Under the pieces are notes generated by a model. It had not been told where the DNA came from. It made no database searches and saw only the letters and a program-made list of their open reading frames with translations. The translations under genes were made by a program, and so were the position numbers. 59,191 nucleotides of DNA from an uncultured Ruminococcus sp. (lineage in GTDB: Bacteria; Bacillota; Clostridia; Oscillospirales; Acutalibacteraceae): assembly GCA_902776375.1 (NCBI GenBank), contig CACYPV010000014.1, positions 1-59,191 on the forward strand, given 5' to 3'. Below are positions 7,964-15,388 of the stretch, one piece after another (position 1 is the stretch's first letter; the number at the start of each line of letters is the position of its first letter).

Positions 7964-10393
7964 TTATTTTATCTTTACTTTTTTGGTAAGCTTGTCAGCT
8001 TCCTTATAGGGCTTGAACAGCATAAACAGCATGCCCGCGATAATGAGTATCGAAACGATAAGTCCGATGACATTCAGACCGCCCGTGAACGCCGAGCCTA
8101 TTTGGAAGATGCACAGCGATACCGCGTATGCGAACAGGCACTGGTAAGCGATGGCGAACGCCGTCCATTTTGCCGAGTTCATCTCGCGTCTGATCGCGCC
8201 GATAGCCGCGAAGCAGGGGGCGCAGAGCAGGTTGAACACCAGGAACGAGAACGCCGCGAGCTGGGTCATGCCGATGAAGTCGAGCACGCCGAACACGCCG
8301 ACGACCTCTTCCTTCGCGACAAGTCCCATAAGGGTAGCAACGGTCGCCGTAGCGTCGCCGAAGCCGAGGGGCGCGAATACCCACTTGATAGCGTCGCCGA
8401 TGATACCGAGGATGCTGTCCGAGAGCTCCAGCTCCAAATAGAAGCCGAACGCGCCGTCAGTCCAGCCGAAGTGCGAGCCTGCCCAGATGACGATCGAGGA
8501 CAGCAGGATGATGGTGCCCGCCTTTTTGATGAACGACCAGCCTCTTTCCCACATCGAGCGCAGCACGTTGCCGACAGTCGGCAGGTGGTACGCGGGCAGC
8601 TCCATAACGAAGGGAGCGGGCTCGCCCGCAAAGGGCTTTGTCTTTTTGAGCATAATGCCCGACACGACTATAGCAGCCATGCCGATGAAGTACGCCGAGG
8701 GCGCCACCCACCACGCGCCGCCGAACAGCGCCGTGGATATCATTGCGATGATAGGCAGCTTTGCGCCGCAGGGAATAAAGGTGGTGGTCATTATAGTCAT
8801 GCGGCGGTCGCGCTCGTTCTCAATGGTGCGCGACGCCATTATTCCGGGAACGCCGCAGCCGGTGCCGATGAGCATAGGTATGAACGACTTGCCCGAAAGA
8901 CCGAACTTGCGGAATATCCTGTCCATTACAAAGGCGATACGCGCCATGTAGCCGCAGCTTTCCAGAATAGCCAGGAAGAAGAACAGCACGAGCATCTGCG
9001 GCAGGAAGCCGAGCACCGCGCCAACGCCCGCGATAATGCCGTCGAGTATCAGGCTTTTAAGCCAGTCGGCGCAGTTTATCGCGTCAAGACCTTCTTCGGC
9101 AAGCACGGGAAGTCCCTTGACCCACACGCCGTAGTCGGCGGGATCGGGAGCTTCTTCCAGTATCGGATCAACTTCGTCACAGATCGGGAAGCCGAGCTCC
9201 TCGACCTCGTCGGCGTAGTTTTCGTAGTTCGCCGTAAAGTCCGCAAAGCTGGGTTCCTTGGCGGTGAAATCCTCGTAAAGGGTCTTTGCCGCAACGGTCT
9301 TTCCGCCGGATTCTTCCTTTTCCTTTTCGCTTGCGGCTTTCAGCATGTCGCCGATCTCGGCTTTGTTGAACAGGTTCTCTGCGCCGTATTTTTCAGCCGC
9401 GTCGCTGTACTCGCTGTCGCCTATAGTGAACAGGTGGAAGCCGTCGCCGAACACGCCGTCGTTCACCCAATCGGTAAAGGCGGTGCCGACGGTCGAAATG
9501 GAAACGTAGTAAACGATTATCATTATCACAACGAAGATAGGCAGCGCCGCAAAGCGGTTGGTGACCACCCTGTCGATCTTGTCCGAGGTGGTGAGCTGCC
9601 CCTTCTGCTTGTTCTTGTAAACGCCGTCGATGATCTTTCCGATATATAAGTAACGCTCGTTGGTGATTATGCTTTCGGCGTCGTCGTCAAATTCTTCCTC
9701 AACAAGCTTTATGTCCTTTTCAACATGGCTGATCGTCGTTTCGCTCAGGGCGAGCTTTTCGATGACCTTTTCGTCGCGCTCGAATATCTTTACAGCGTAC
9801 CAGCGCTGCTGTTCCTCGGGCATGTCGTGCACGCAGGCTTCCTCGATATGCGCGATAGCGTGCTCAACCGAGCCCTCGAAGGCGTGCTTGGGAACGGGCT
9901 TTTTCTCCTCGGCTGCCTTGATGGCAGCTTCGGCGGCTTCCATAACGCCCTTGCTTTTCAGAGCGGATATCTCCACTACCTTGCAGCCCAAAGCGCGCGC
10001 GAGCTCTTTGGTATTTATCTTAACGCCTGTTTTTTCCACAACGTCCATCATGTTGATGGCGATGACAACAGGTATGCCCAGCTCGCAAAGCTGCGTCGTA
10101 AGGTAAAGGTTGCGCTCAAGGTTGGTGCCGTCGACGATGTTCAGAATCGCGTCGGGGCGCTCGTCTATAAGATAGTTACGCGCGACCACTTCTTCAAGCG
10201 TGTAGGGCGAAAGCGAGTAAATGCCGGGAAGGTCGGTTATGGTAACATCGCTGTGCTTTTTTAGCTTGCCTTCCTTTTTCTCGACCGTAACGCCCGGCCA
10301 GTTGCCGACGAACTGATTAGCGCCCGTCAGCGCGTTGAACAGCGTCGTTTTGCCGCTGTTCGGGTTGCCCGCTAAGGCAATCGTCATTTTCAT
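7964..10393 (-). CDS. feoB: Ferrous iron transporter FeoB
   Basis: FeoB is the Fe(II) uptake permease of the cytoplasmic membrane, with an N-terminal G domain. G1 is GNPNSGKT (residues 9-16), G3 is DLPG near 54 and G4 is NMMD near 114. A helical regulatory domain follows (about 165-270), then the membrane core with Gate motifs including CGVPGIMASR. At 809 residues it is longer than common FeoB. The extra length is an acidic stretch of roughly 120 residues (about 315-440) in the loop after the first membrane helix, predicted to lie outside. It is transcribed after two feoA genes and before the Cys-rich peptide. A candidate metal-regulator site lies just upstream at 10462-10477. Confidence 0.97.
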   Translation of the reverse strand: MKMTIALAGNPNSGKTTLFNALTGANQFVGNWPGVTVEKKEGKLKKHSDVTITDLPGIYSLSPYTLEEVVARNYLIDERPDAILNIVDGTNLERNLYLTTQLCELGIPVVIAINMMDVVEKTGVKINTKELARALGCKVVEISALKSKGVMEAAEAAIKAAEEKKPVPKHAFEGSVEHAIAHIEEACVHDMPEEQQRWYAVKIFERDEKVIEKLALSETTISHVEKDIKLVEEEFDDDAESIITNERYLYIGKIIDGVYKNKQKGQLTTSDKIDRVVTNRFAALPIFVVIMIIVYYVSISTVGTAFTDWVNDGVFGDGFHLFTIGDSEYSDAAEKYGAENLFNKAEIGDMLKAASEKEKEESGGKTVAAKTLYEDFTAKEPSFADFTANYENYADEVEELGFPICDEVDPILEEAPDPADYGVWVKGLPVLAEEGLDAINCADWLKSLILDGIIAGVGAVLGFLPQMLVLFFFLAILESCGYMARIAFVMDRIFRKFGLSGKSFIPMLIGTGCGVPGIMASRTIENERDRRMTIMTTTFIPCGAKLPIIAMISTALFGGAWWVAPSAYFIGMAAIVVSGIMLKKTKPFAGEPAPFVMELPAYHLPTVGNVLRSMWERGWSFIKKAGTIILLSSIVIWAGSHFGWTDGAFGFYLELELSDSILGIIGDAIKWVFAPLGFGDATATVATLMGLVAKEEVVGVFGVLDFIGMTQLAAFSFLVFNLLCAPCFAAIGAIRREMNSAKWTAFAIAYQCLFAYAVSLCIFQIGSAFTGGLNVIGLIVSILIIAGMLFMLFKPYKEADKLTKKVKIK

Positions 10394-10461
10394 AGTTGTT
10401 CCTCATTTCCGTTTGTTTGTTGGCTGATTCAATAAGATGTCATACTGACAATAGTATTTCG

Positions 10462-10477
10462 GTTTGCCTCGGCTAAC
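10462..10477. promoter_or_regulatory. Candidate iron-regulator site upstream of feoB
   Basis: GTTT-N8-TAAC sits inside the imperfect palindrome GGTTTGCCTCGGCTAACC at 10461-10478. It shares the GTTW-N8-TAAC form with two sites at the feo promoter and resembles DtxR/IdeR-type operators. The regulator assignment is inference. Confidence 0.55.
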
Positions 10478-10498
10478 CATAGGTCAAAAAAATCCGAC

Positions 10499-10720
10499 TC
10501 AGTCGACCTCTACCATTTCGGCGTCTGCCTTGCGGATAGAAAGCTGATAGCCGCGGACGGTGACCTCCATAGGATCGCCCAAAGGAGCAACCTTCTGCAC
10601 CTTGATCTCAACGCCCTTGGTGATGCCCATGTCCATGATGCGGCGCTTTACCGCGCCCTCGCCGTGGAGCTTCTTGACCTTGCAGCTGCTGCCGACCGCG
10701 ACCTCTCTTAATGTTTTCAT
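10499..10720 (-). CDS. feoA: FeoA domain protein (second copy)
   Basis: A 73-residue SH3-like FeoA protein, with typical motifs KRRIMDMGITKGVEIKVQ and GDPMEVTVRGYQLSIRK. FeoA proteins bind and modulate FeoB. AAGGAGGG lies 9 nt before the ATG, overlapping the end of the first feoA gene. The spacing suggests a single transcript feoA-feoA-feoB. Confidence 0.93.
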   Translation of the reverse strand: MKTLREVAVGSSCKVKKLHGEGAVKRRIMDMGITKGVEIKVQKVAPLGDPMEVTVRGYQLSIRKADAEMVEVD

Positions 10721-10735
10721 AGCCTGATTCCCTCC

Positions 10736-10945
10736 TTATATCATGATCTTGCCTGCCATCTCTTTGCTTATGGCTATACGCGTGTTTTTGATGTTGACGA
10801 TCAGGTTGCCGCCCATTGAACTGACAACCTTTACGGTCGCCCCCGATACAAAACCCAGGTTTTGCAGGTGCGCCCGAACGTCGGGATTTCCGCCGATCCG
10901 TTTAATAATGTAATCCTGCCCTAGAGCGGCGAGCGTAAGCGGCAT
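10736..10945 (-). CDS. feoA: FeoA domain protein (first copy)
   Basis: This small FeoA-type SH3 protein (RAHLQNLGFVSGATVKVVSS) is the first gene of the feo operon. I place the start at 10945 (69 residues, MPLTLAALG) because AAAAGGGG lies 7 nt upstream. An in-frame ATG at 10963 lacks any ribosome site. The sequence differs strongly from the next FeoA, so the two are old paralogues rather than a fresh duplication. Paired FeoA genes are common in Clostridia. Confidence 0.9.
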   Translation of the reverse strand: MPLTLAALGQDYIIKRIGGNPDVRAHLQNLGFVSGATVKVVSSMGGNLIVNIKNTRIAISKEMAGKIMI

Positions 10946-10970
10946 ATCGATACCCCTTTTCAAATAATTA

Positions 10971-10986
10971 GTTAGCTGGCACTAAC
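10971..10986. promoter_or_regulatory. Candidate iron-regulator operator 1 of the feo promoter
   Basis: GTTA-N8-TAAC lies within TTAGTTAG-N6-CTAACCAA (10968-10989), an inverted repeat with a single mismatched pair. It sits in the 5' leader of the first feoA. The half site resembles DtxR/MntR-family boxes. Confidence 0.6.
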
Positions 10987-11034
10987 CAAGCGTCAAAAAA
11001 TAAACATCCATTCTACGGACGTTGTTTTCGTTTG

Positions 11035-11050
11035 GTTACCTGTTGCTAAC
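11035..11050. promoter_or_regulatory. Candidate iron-regulator operator 2 of the feo promoter
   Basis: GTTA-N8-TAAC lies 11 nt downstream of the -10 box, over the expected transcription start. That position suits repression by a metal-loaded repressor. Confidence 0.6.
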
Positions 11051-11061
11051 TTTCACTTAAT

Positions 11062-11090
11062 AGTATAGCGCACATTCTCTCTTTTGTCAA
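11062..11090 (-). promoter_or_regulatory. feo operon promoter
   Basis: On the minus strand a perfect TTGACA (11085-11090), a 17-nt spacer and TATACT (11062-11067) precede the feoA-feoA-feoB operon. Confidence 0.88.
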
Positions 11091-11110
11091 GGGTCAATTT
11101 ACACACAGCA

Positions 11111-11141
11111 AAAATCAGCCGGCAGAAAGCTCTGCCGACTG
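11111..11141 (-). terminator. Terminator of the acetolactate decarboxylase gene
   Basis: CAGCCGGCAG and CTGCCGACTG pair around AAAGCT. The minus strand continues ATTTTTGC. Confidence 0.85.
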
Positions 11142-11154
11142 ATCGCGCATAGTT

Positions 11155-11967
11155 TTATTCCTCGTTTGTCTCTACCTTTTTGATGGCGTCGTCAACGTTT
11201 TTGGCAAGCTCCATGCCTTGGAACGTCTCGTTATCGGACAGCTTCATATCAAATTGCGGTGTAATATCAAGCTCGGCTTCCGCGCTTTTGAAATTCAAGT
11301 CGAGGATATGTCCGCCCTTTTCTCTGTCGTCCGAGATAAAATGGAAGTGCCAGCCGACAGCGTTTAGCCCGCCCATATAATCCGGGCAGTACAAGCCGAC
11401 GATGGTTCCCTTGATATCCTTGTAATCGAACTCCCTCTGGTCGGTTTCAAGCGCCTTGTCAAGGCTCTTGTAGGGCTTCTCCTGCTTCAATTCGCTGCGC
11501 ACGAACATTTTTTCAAACGTGCCGTTCACCTTGACGAAGTAAAACATATTCTTGCCGTTTTTGTCGACCACCTTGTCGAGGGCTGACTTCAAGCCGTCCA
11601 TGTTTTTGATGTCGGTCAGGCTTTCTTTTATGTCGGCTTCAAAGAAGGTCACGTTTGAAAACGGAACTGTCTCGTCCTTGTCGGCTTCCTTCACCGTGCC
11701 GTCGCCGAGCGCCTGATACACCTTGCCGTCGAGAACTATCATCTCGCCGTTTACGCCCTCAAAGGTGCCTATTCCGATGTCGCCGTGCTCCTTGAGCTCA
11801 CTGACCTTGACAATGCCGTCGTAATAGCCCTGGGTCAACGACTGCAAAAGCGCGACCTGATACACGGTTTCCTTATCCGCCTCGGTTTTAGCCTTCTCCT
11901 GCGACGAACAGGCGGTGAACGATACGATAAGAGCCGCAGATATAAGGGTTAACAATAATTTTTTCAT
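11155..11967 (-). CDS. alsD: Alpha-acetolactate decarboxylase with lipoprotein signal
   Basis: The 270-residue product begins with a lipoprotein signal (KKLLLTLISAALIVSFTAC, lipobox Cys20), so it should be anchored outside the cell. The rest matches acetolactate decarboxylase, which converts 2-acetolactate to acetoin: YQVALLQSLTQGYYDG near residue 36, GIGTFEGVNGEM near 65 and VPFSNVTFF near 101. Zinc ligands His207, His209 and His220 keep the family's H-x-H-N10-H spacing. AGGAGGAG precedes the ATG. It has its own promoter and terminator, so it is monocistronic. No acetolactate synthase gene is nearby. An exported form is known in some bacilli, but the location here is inferred from the signal. 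Confidence 0.92.
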   Translation of the reverse strand: MKKLLLTLISAALIVSFTACSSQEKAKTEADKETVYQVALLQSLTQGYYDGIVKVSELKEHGDIGIGTFEGVNGEMIVLDGKVYQALGDGTVKEADKDETVPFSNVTFFEADIKESLTDIKNMDGLKSALDKVVDKNGKNMFYFVKVNGTFEKMFVRSELKQEKPYKSLDKALETDQREFDYKDIKGTIVGLYCPDYMGGLNAVGWHFHFISDDREKGGHILDLNFKSAEAELDITPQFDMKLSDNETFQGMELAKNVDDAIKKVETNEE

Positions 11968-11999
11968 TTCTACTCCTCCTAATAAAAGAATCCGCTTTT

Positions 12000-12028
12000 A
12001 TTATACAACATCCGATCACAAAATACAA
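12000..12028 (-). promoter_or_regulatory. Promoter of the acetolactate decarboxylase gene
   Basis: TTGTAT, a 17-nt spacer and TATAAT lie on the minus strand about 32 nt upstream of the ATG. Confidence 0.75.
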
Positions 12029-12074
12029 TCCGGATTCTTAAAAAACGTAGGTAAGCAGTACGATTATTGTTGTA

Positions 12075-13253
12075 TCACCTTAACAACTGTTTTATTCTCT
12101 CCACCGCCTCAACGGTTTTCTCCTTTGAGTTGAAGGAGGTCAGGCGGAAGTAGCCCTTGCCGTTTTTGCCGAAGCCCTCGCCCGGGGTGCCGACGACCGC
12201 GGCGTTTTCAAGCAGGTAGTCAAAGAACTGCCAGCTGCCCATGCCGTTTGGACATTCAAGCCAGATATACGGCGCGTTTTTGCCGCCCGTGTAGTAGACG
12301 CCCAGCTCGTCGAGCGCGGTCGCGATGATCTTCGCGTTCTGCTTGTAGTAATCCAGATTCTCCCTGATCTGGCTGAGTCCCTCCTTGCTGAACACCTCGG
12401 CGGCGGCGCACTGCACAGGCCACGAAACGCCGTTGAACTTGGTCGCCTGGCGGCGGTACCAAAGGTCGTGCAGGCTGTGCCCGTCGCGCTTCAGCTCCCT
12501 GGGGATGACGGTGTAGCCGCAGCGCGTGCCGGTAAAGCCGGCGGTCTTGGAGAGCGAGCAAAGCTCTATGGCGCACTCCCTTGCACCTTCTATCGCAAAG
12601 ATCGAGCGCGGGCTGTCATCCTCGATGAACGCCTCGTAAGCCGCGTCGTAAAAGATAACAGCGTCGTTTTTGAGCGCGTAGTCCACCCATACCTTTAGCT
12701 GTTCGGCGCTGTAGGCGGCGCCTGTGGGGTTGTTGGGCGAGCACAGATAGATGATATCAGCCCTGACGTTATCGTCGGGCATGGCGAGGAAGTGATTCTC
12801 CTTGCCGGAGGAGGCAAAAATGATCTTTCGCCCCGCCATAATGTTAGCGTCGACATATACGGGGTACACCGGGTCGGTGACGAGCACGGTGTTGTCCCGC
12901 GAAAAGATGTCGGGCAGGTTGCCGCAGTCGGACTTCGCGCCGTCGGAAATGAAGATCTCGTCGGGCTGAACGGTCACGCCGAAGCTTTTGTAGTAGCCCG
13001 CGACAGCCTCGCGCACAAAGTCGTAGCCCTCGTATTCGGGGTAGCCCTTGAAGGTCTCCTTGTAGCGCAAATCCTCGCAGCCCTTCCTCATGGCGGCTAC
13101 AACGATAGGCGCCAGCGGCAGGGTAACGTCGCCGATGCCGAGCTTTATGATCTCGCGCTCGGGGTGAGCGGCGGCGAATTCGTTCGTCTTGCGGGCAACG
13201 TCCGCAAAAAGATAGTTGGGGACTAAATCGTCAAAATTACGGTTTATCTTCAT
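12075..13253 (-). CDS. dapL: LL-diaminopimelate aminotransferase
   Basis: DapL is a PLP enzyme that makes LL-diaminopimelate directly from tetrahydrodipicolinate for lysine and cell-wall synthesis. The 392-residue product shows fold-type I aminotransferase motifs: [11 protein letters not shown] near residue 39, the family-typical [13 protein letters not shown] near 65, SPNNPTG near 172 and [15 protein letters not shown] with the PLP lysine at about 236. Its ATG overlaps the pyrG stop (ATGA), so the pair is translationally coupled. This pairing of unrelated pathways is unexpected. Confidence 0.95.
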   Translation of the reverse strand: MKINRNFDDLVPNYLFADVARKTNEFAAAHPEREIIKLGIGDVTLPLAPIVVAAMRKGCEDLRYKETFKGYPEYEGYDFVREAVAGYYKSFGVTVQPDEIFISDGAKSDCGNLPDIFSRDNTVLVTDPVYPVYVDANIMAGRKIIFASSGKENHFLAMPDDNVRADIIYLCSPNNPTGAAYSAEQLKVWVDYALKNDAVIFYDAAYEAFIEDDSPRSIFAIEGARECAIELCSLSKTAGFTGTRCGYTVIPRELKRDGHSLHDLWYRRQATKFNGVSWPVQCAAAEVFSKEGLSQIRENLDYYKQNAKIIATALDELGVYYTGGKNAPYIWLECPNGMGSWQFFDYLLENAAVVGTPGEGFGKNGKGYFRLTSFNSKEKTVEAVERIKQLLR

Positions 13254-14851
13254 AGCGTTCTCCTTTTTAATGAGGCGGCGACAAATGCCGAAAACAGCGG
13301 GTGCGGGTTGTTGGGGCGGCTCTTGAATTCAGGGTGATACTGCACTCCTACGTAAAAGTCACGGCCGCTCAATTCAACGGTCTCGACCAAAGAACCATCC
13401 GGCGACAAGCCCGAGAGCGTCAGCCCCGCGCCTTTGAGCGCTTCGCGGTATTCGTTGTTGAACTCGTAGCGGTGGCGGTGGCGCTCGCTTATTTCAGCCT
13501 TGCCGTATGCCGCCCTGATGACCGTATTTTCCCGCAAAACGCAGGGGTAAGCGCCCAACCGCAGGGTGCCGCCCTTGTCGGTGTCCTTGCTTTGGTCGGG
13601 CAGATAATCGATAACCTTCGGCACGTCCTGCGCGTCCTTCACGAATTCGCCCGAGTGGGCGTTTCCTATTTTGGCAACGTTGCGCGCGAATTCTATCACC
13701 GCGACCTGCATGCCGAGGCAGATGCCGAAGTACGGTACGTTATTCTTGCGCGCGTATTCTGCGGCGGCTATCATGCCCTCGATGCCTCGCTTGCCGAAGC
13801 CGCCCGGCACGATGATGCCGTCTAGGCCGCTAAGCCTTTCTTCGGTGACGGTTTCGGAATCTATCCAATCTATTTTGACATGCGCGCCGATGTTCCAGCC
13901 CGCGTGGTGAAGCGCCTCGGCGACTGAAAGATACGCGTCGTGCAGCTCGACATACTTGCCGACGAGCCCAATGGTGACCTCGCTTTTGCAGTCCTTTATT
14001 CGCTCGACCGTCCGCACCCAATCGCTCAGATCGGGCTTGCCGCACGCTATGCCCAGGCTGCGGCAGACGGTGTCGGAAAAGCCGGCCTCTTCAAGCATCA
14101 GCGGAGCCTCGTACAGCACGGGCAGGGTCAGGTTTTCGATAACGCAATCCCTGCGCACGTTGCAGAAGTGCGCTATTTTGTCAAAAATGCTCTCGTCGGT
14201 GATGGGCTCGTCAACGCGCAGTATGATGATGTCGGGCGAAATACCGAAGCTCTGCATCTCCTTGACCGAGTGCTGGGTGGGCTTACTTTTGTGCTCGCCC
14301 GAAGCTTTCAGATACGGCACAAGGGTGACGTGGATGTAAAGGCGGTTCTCGCGTCCGACCTCCTGCCCCACCTGGCGGATAGCCTCCAAAAACGGCTGGC
14401 TCTCGATGTCGCCGATGGTGCCGCCGATCTCGGTGATAACAACGTCCGCGTCGGTCTTTTTGCCGACGGAATATATAAACCGCTTGATCTCGTCGGTGAC
14501 GTGCGGGATCACCTGCACGGTCTTGCCGAGGTACTCTCCCCTGCGCTCCTTTTTTAGCACGTTGGAGTAAACCTTGCCCGTGGTGAGGTTCGAAAACTTG
14601 TTCAAGTCCTCGTCGATAAAACGCTCGTAGTGCCCGAGGTCAAGGTCGGTCTCGGCGCCGTCCTCGGTCACGTAGACCTCGCCGTGCTGGTACGGGCTCA
14701 TGGTGCCGGGGTCAACGTTTATGTACGGGTCGAGCTTCTGCGCGGCGACCTTCAAGCCCCGCGCCTTTAGCAGCCGTCCAAGCGACGCGGCGGTTATCCC
14801 CTTGCCAAGTCCCGACACAACGCCGCCGGTCACGAAAATATATTTTGTCAT
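13250..14851 (-). CDS. pyrG: CTP synthase
   Basis: CTP synthase aminates UTP to CTP using glutamine. The 533-residue product has the normal two-domain layout. The synthetase domain begins [16 protein letters not shown] with [20 protein letters not shown]. The class I amidotransferase domain has the nucleophile Cys in FGICLGMQ (about residue 380) and a YHPEF His/Glu pair near the end. It is the first gene of a pyrG-dapL unit. Its upstream region carries the repeated motif cluster at 14878-15131. No G-rich CTP attenuator of the Bacillus type was recognised. Confidence 0.97.
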   Translation of the reverse strand: MTKYIFVTGGVVSGLGKGITAASLGRLLKARGLKVAAQKLDPYINVDPGTMSPYQHGEVYVTEDGAETDLDLGHYERFIDEDLNKFSNLTTGKVYSNVLKKERRGEYLGKTVQVIPHVTDEIKRFIYSVGKKTDADVVITEIGGTIGDIESQPFLEAIRQVGQEVGRENRLYIHVTLVPYLKASGEHKSKPTQHSVKEMQSFGISPDIIILRVDEPITDESIFDKIAHFCNVRRDCVIENLTLPVLYEAPLMLEEAGFSDTVCRSLGIACGKPDLSDWVRTVERIKDCKSEVTIGLVGKYVELHDAYLSVAEALHHAGWNIGAHVKIDWIDSETVTEERLSGLDGIIVPGGFGKRGIEGMIAAAEYARKNNVPYFGICLGMQVAVIEFARNVAKIGNAHSGEFVKDAQDVPKVIDYLPDQSKDTDKGGTLRLGAYPCVLRENTVIRAAYGKAEISERHRHRYEFNNEYREALKGAGLTLSGLSPDGSLVETVELSGRDFYVGVQYHPEFKSRPNNPHPLFSAFVAASLKRRTL

Positions 14852-14877
14852 AATTTCACCCCGAAAATACTATTTGT

Positions 14878-15131
14878 CCATGCTGTTCATATTGTTCCTA
14901 AGAACCTTATACAATATGAACACTATGGTAGAAATGGCTTATCTATGCGGTTTTTACATAGTGTTCACCTTGATTTTAATATGAACACCATGTAGCGGAC
15001 ACGCTGCCGTAAAATCTTCTTTCAGCGTCATAACGTTCATTTAAAACACCATGATGTTCTTTTTGTCCAACAGGTGAACATCATGTAAAACCCCAGTGTT
15101 TATGCGGGTTTTCACCATGGTGTTCATATTG
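14878..15131. repeat. Cluster of seven inverted/direct copies of a CATGGTGTTCATATTG-like motif
   Basis: The motif consensus is about CCATRGTGTTCATATTG. It occurs in alternating orientation near 14878-14894 (+), 14912-14928 (-), 14957-14972 (+), 14978-14994 (-), 15050-15065 (+), 15071-15088 (-) and 15115-15131 (+). Neighbours pair into hairpins, for example GTTCATATTG 14885-14894 with 14912-14921, GAACACTATG 14918-14927 with 14957-14966, and CATGATGTTC 15050-15059 with 15076-15085. It lies directly upstream of pyrG. Confidence 0.75.
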
Positions 15132-15196
15132 TCATATTCCCTTAGGGACGTAATAGAAGCTAGATTAGGTACTAGGTATTAGGTATTAGGTTCGGT

Positions 15197-15269
15197 GTAG
15201 GGGCGGACCCGTGTGTCCGCCCGAAAACGTCGCATTATTCTGCGGGCGCACACATGGGTGCGCCCCTAC
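15197..15269. repeat. Double-hairpin palindromic element
   Basis: Arms of 27 bp at 15197-15223 and 15243-15269 are inverted copies with three mismatches, beginning GTAGGGGCG and ending CGCCCCTAC. Each arm is also a hairpin on its own (GGGCGGAC/GTCCGCCC and GGGCGCAC/GTGCGCCC). Elements of this look are common intergenic repeats in gut Firmicutes. It is probably a non-autonomous mobile repeat. Confidence 0.75.
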
Positions 15270-15317
15270 ATATAATAGGCAACGTCATACATATAACCAA
15301 ACGTTTCCGATAATACA

Positions 15318-15387
15318 TCTAGCTTCTAGCCTCTAGCTTCTAGCCTCTAGCATCTAGCTTCTAGCATCTAGCCTCTAGCATCTAGCC
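15318..15387. repeat. Tandem heptamer repeat TCTAGCN, ten copies
   Basis: Ten contiguous 7-bp units TCTAGC followed by T, C or A. The next partial unit TCTAC supplies the gltD stop codon (TAG on the minus strand). The same heptamer (as GCTAGAG) follows queF at 40458. Confidence 0.9.
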
Positions 15388-15388
15388 T

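Noticed and set aside
7796-9649. 617-residue plus-strand ORF
   Set aside because: It is antisense to feoB, rich in His/Arg/Glu/Asp without any domain, and has no ribosome site. It comes from G+C-biased third positions of feoB.
15318-15387. CRISPR array
   Set aside because: Units are 7 bp with no spacers. It is a simple tandem repeat.
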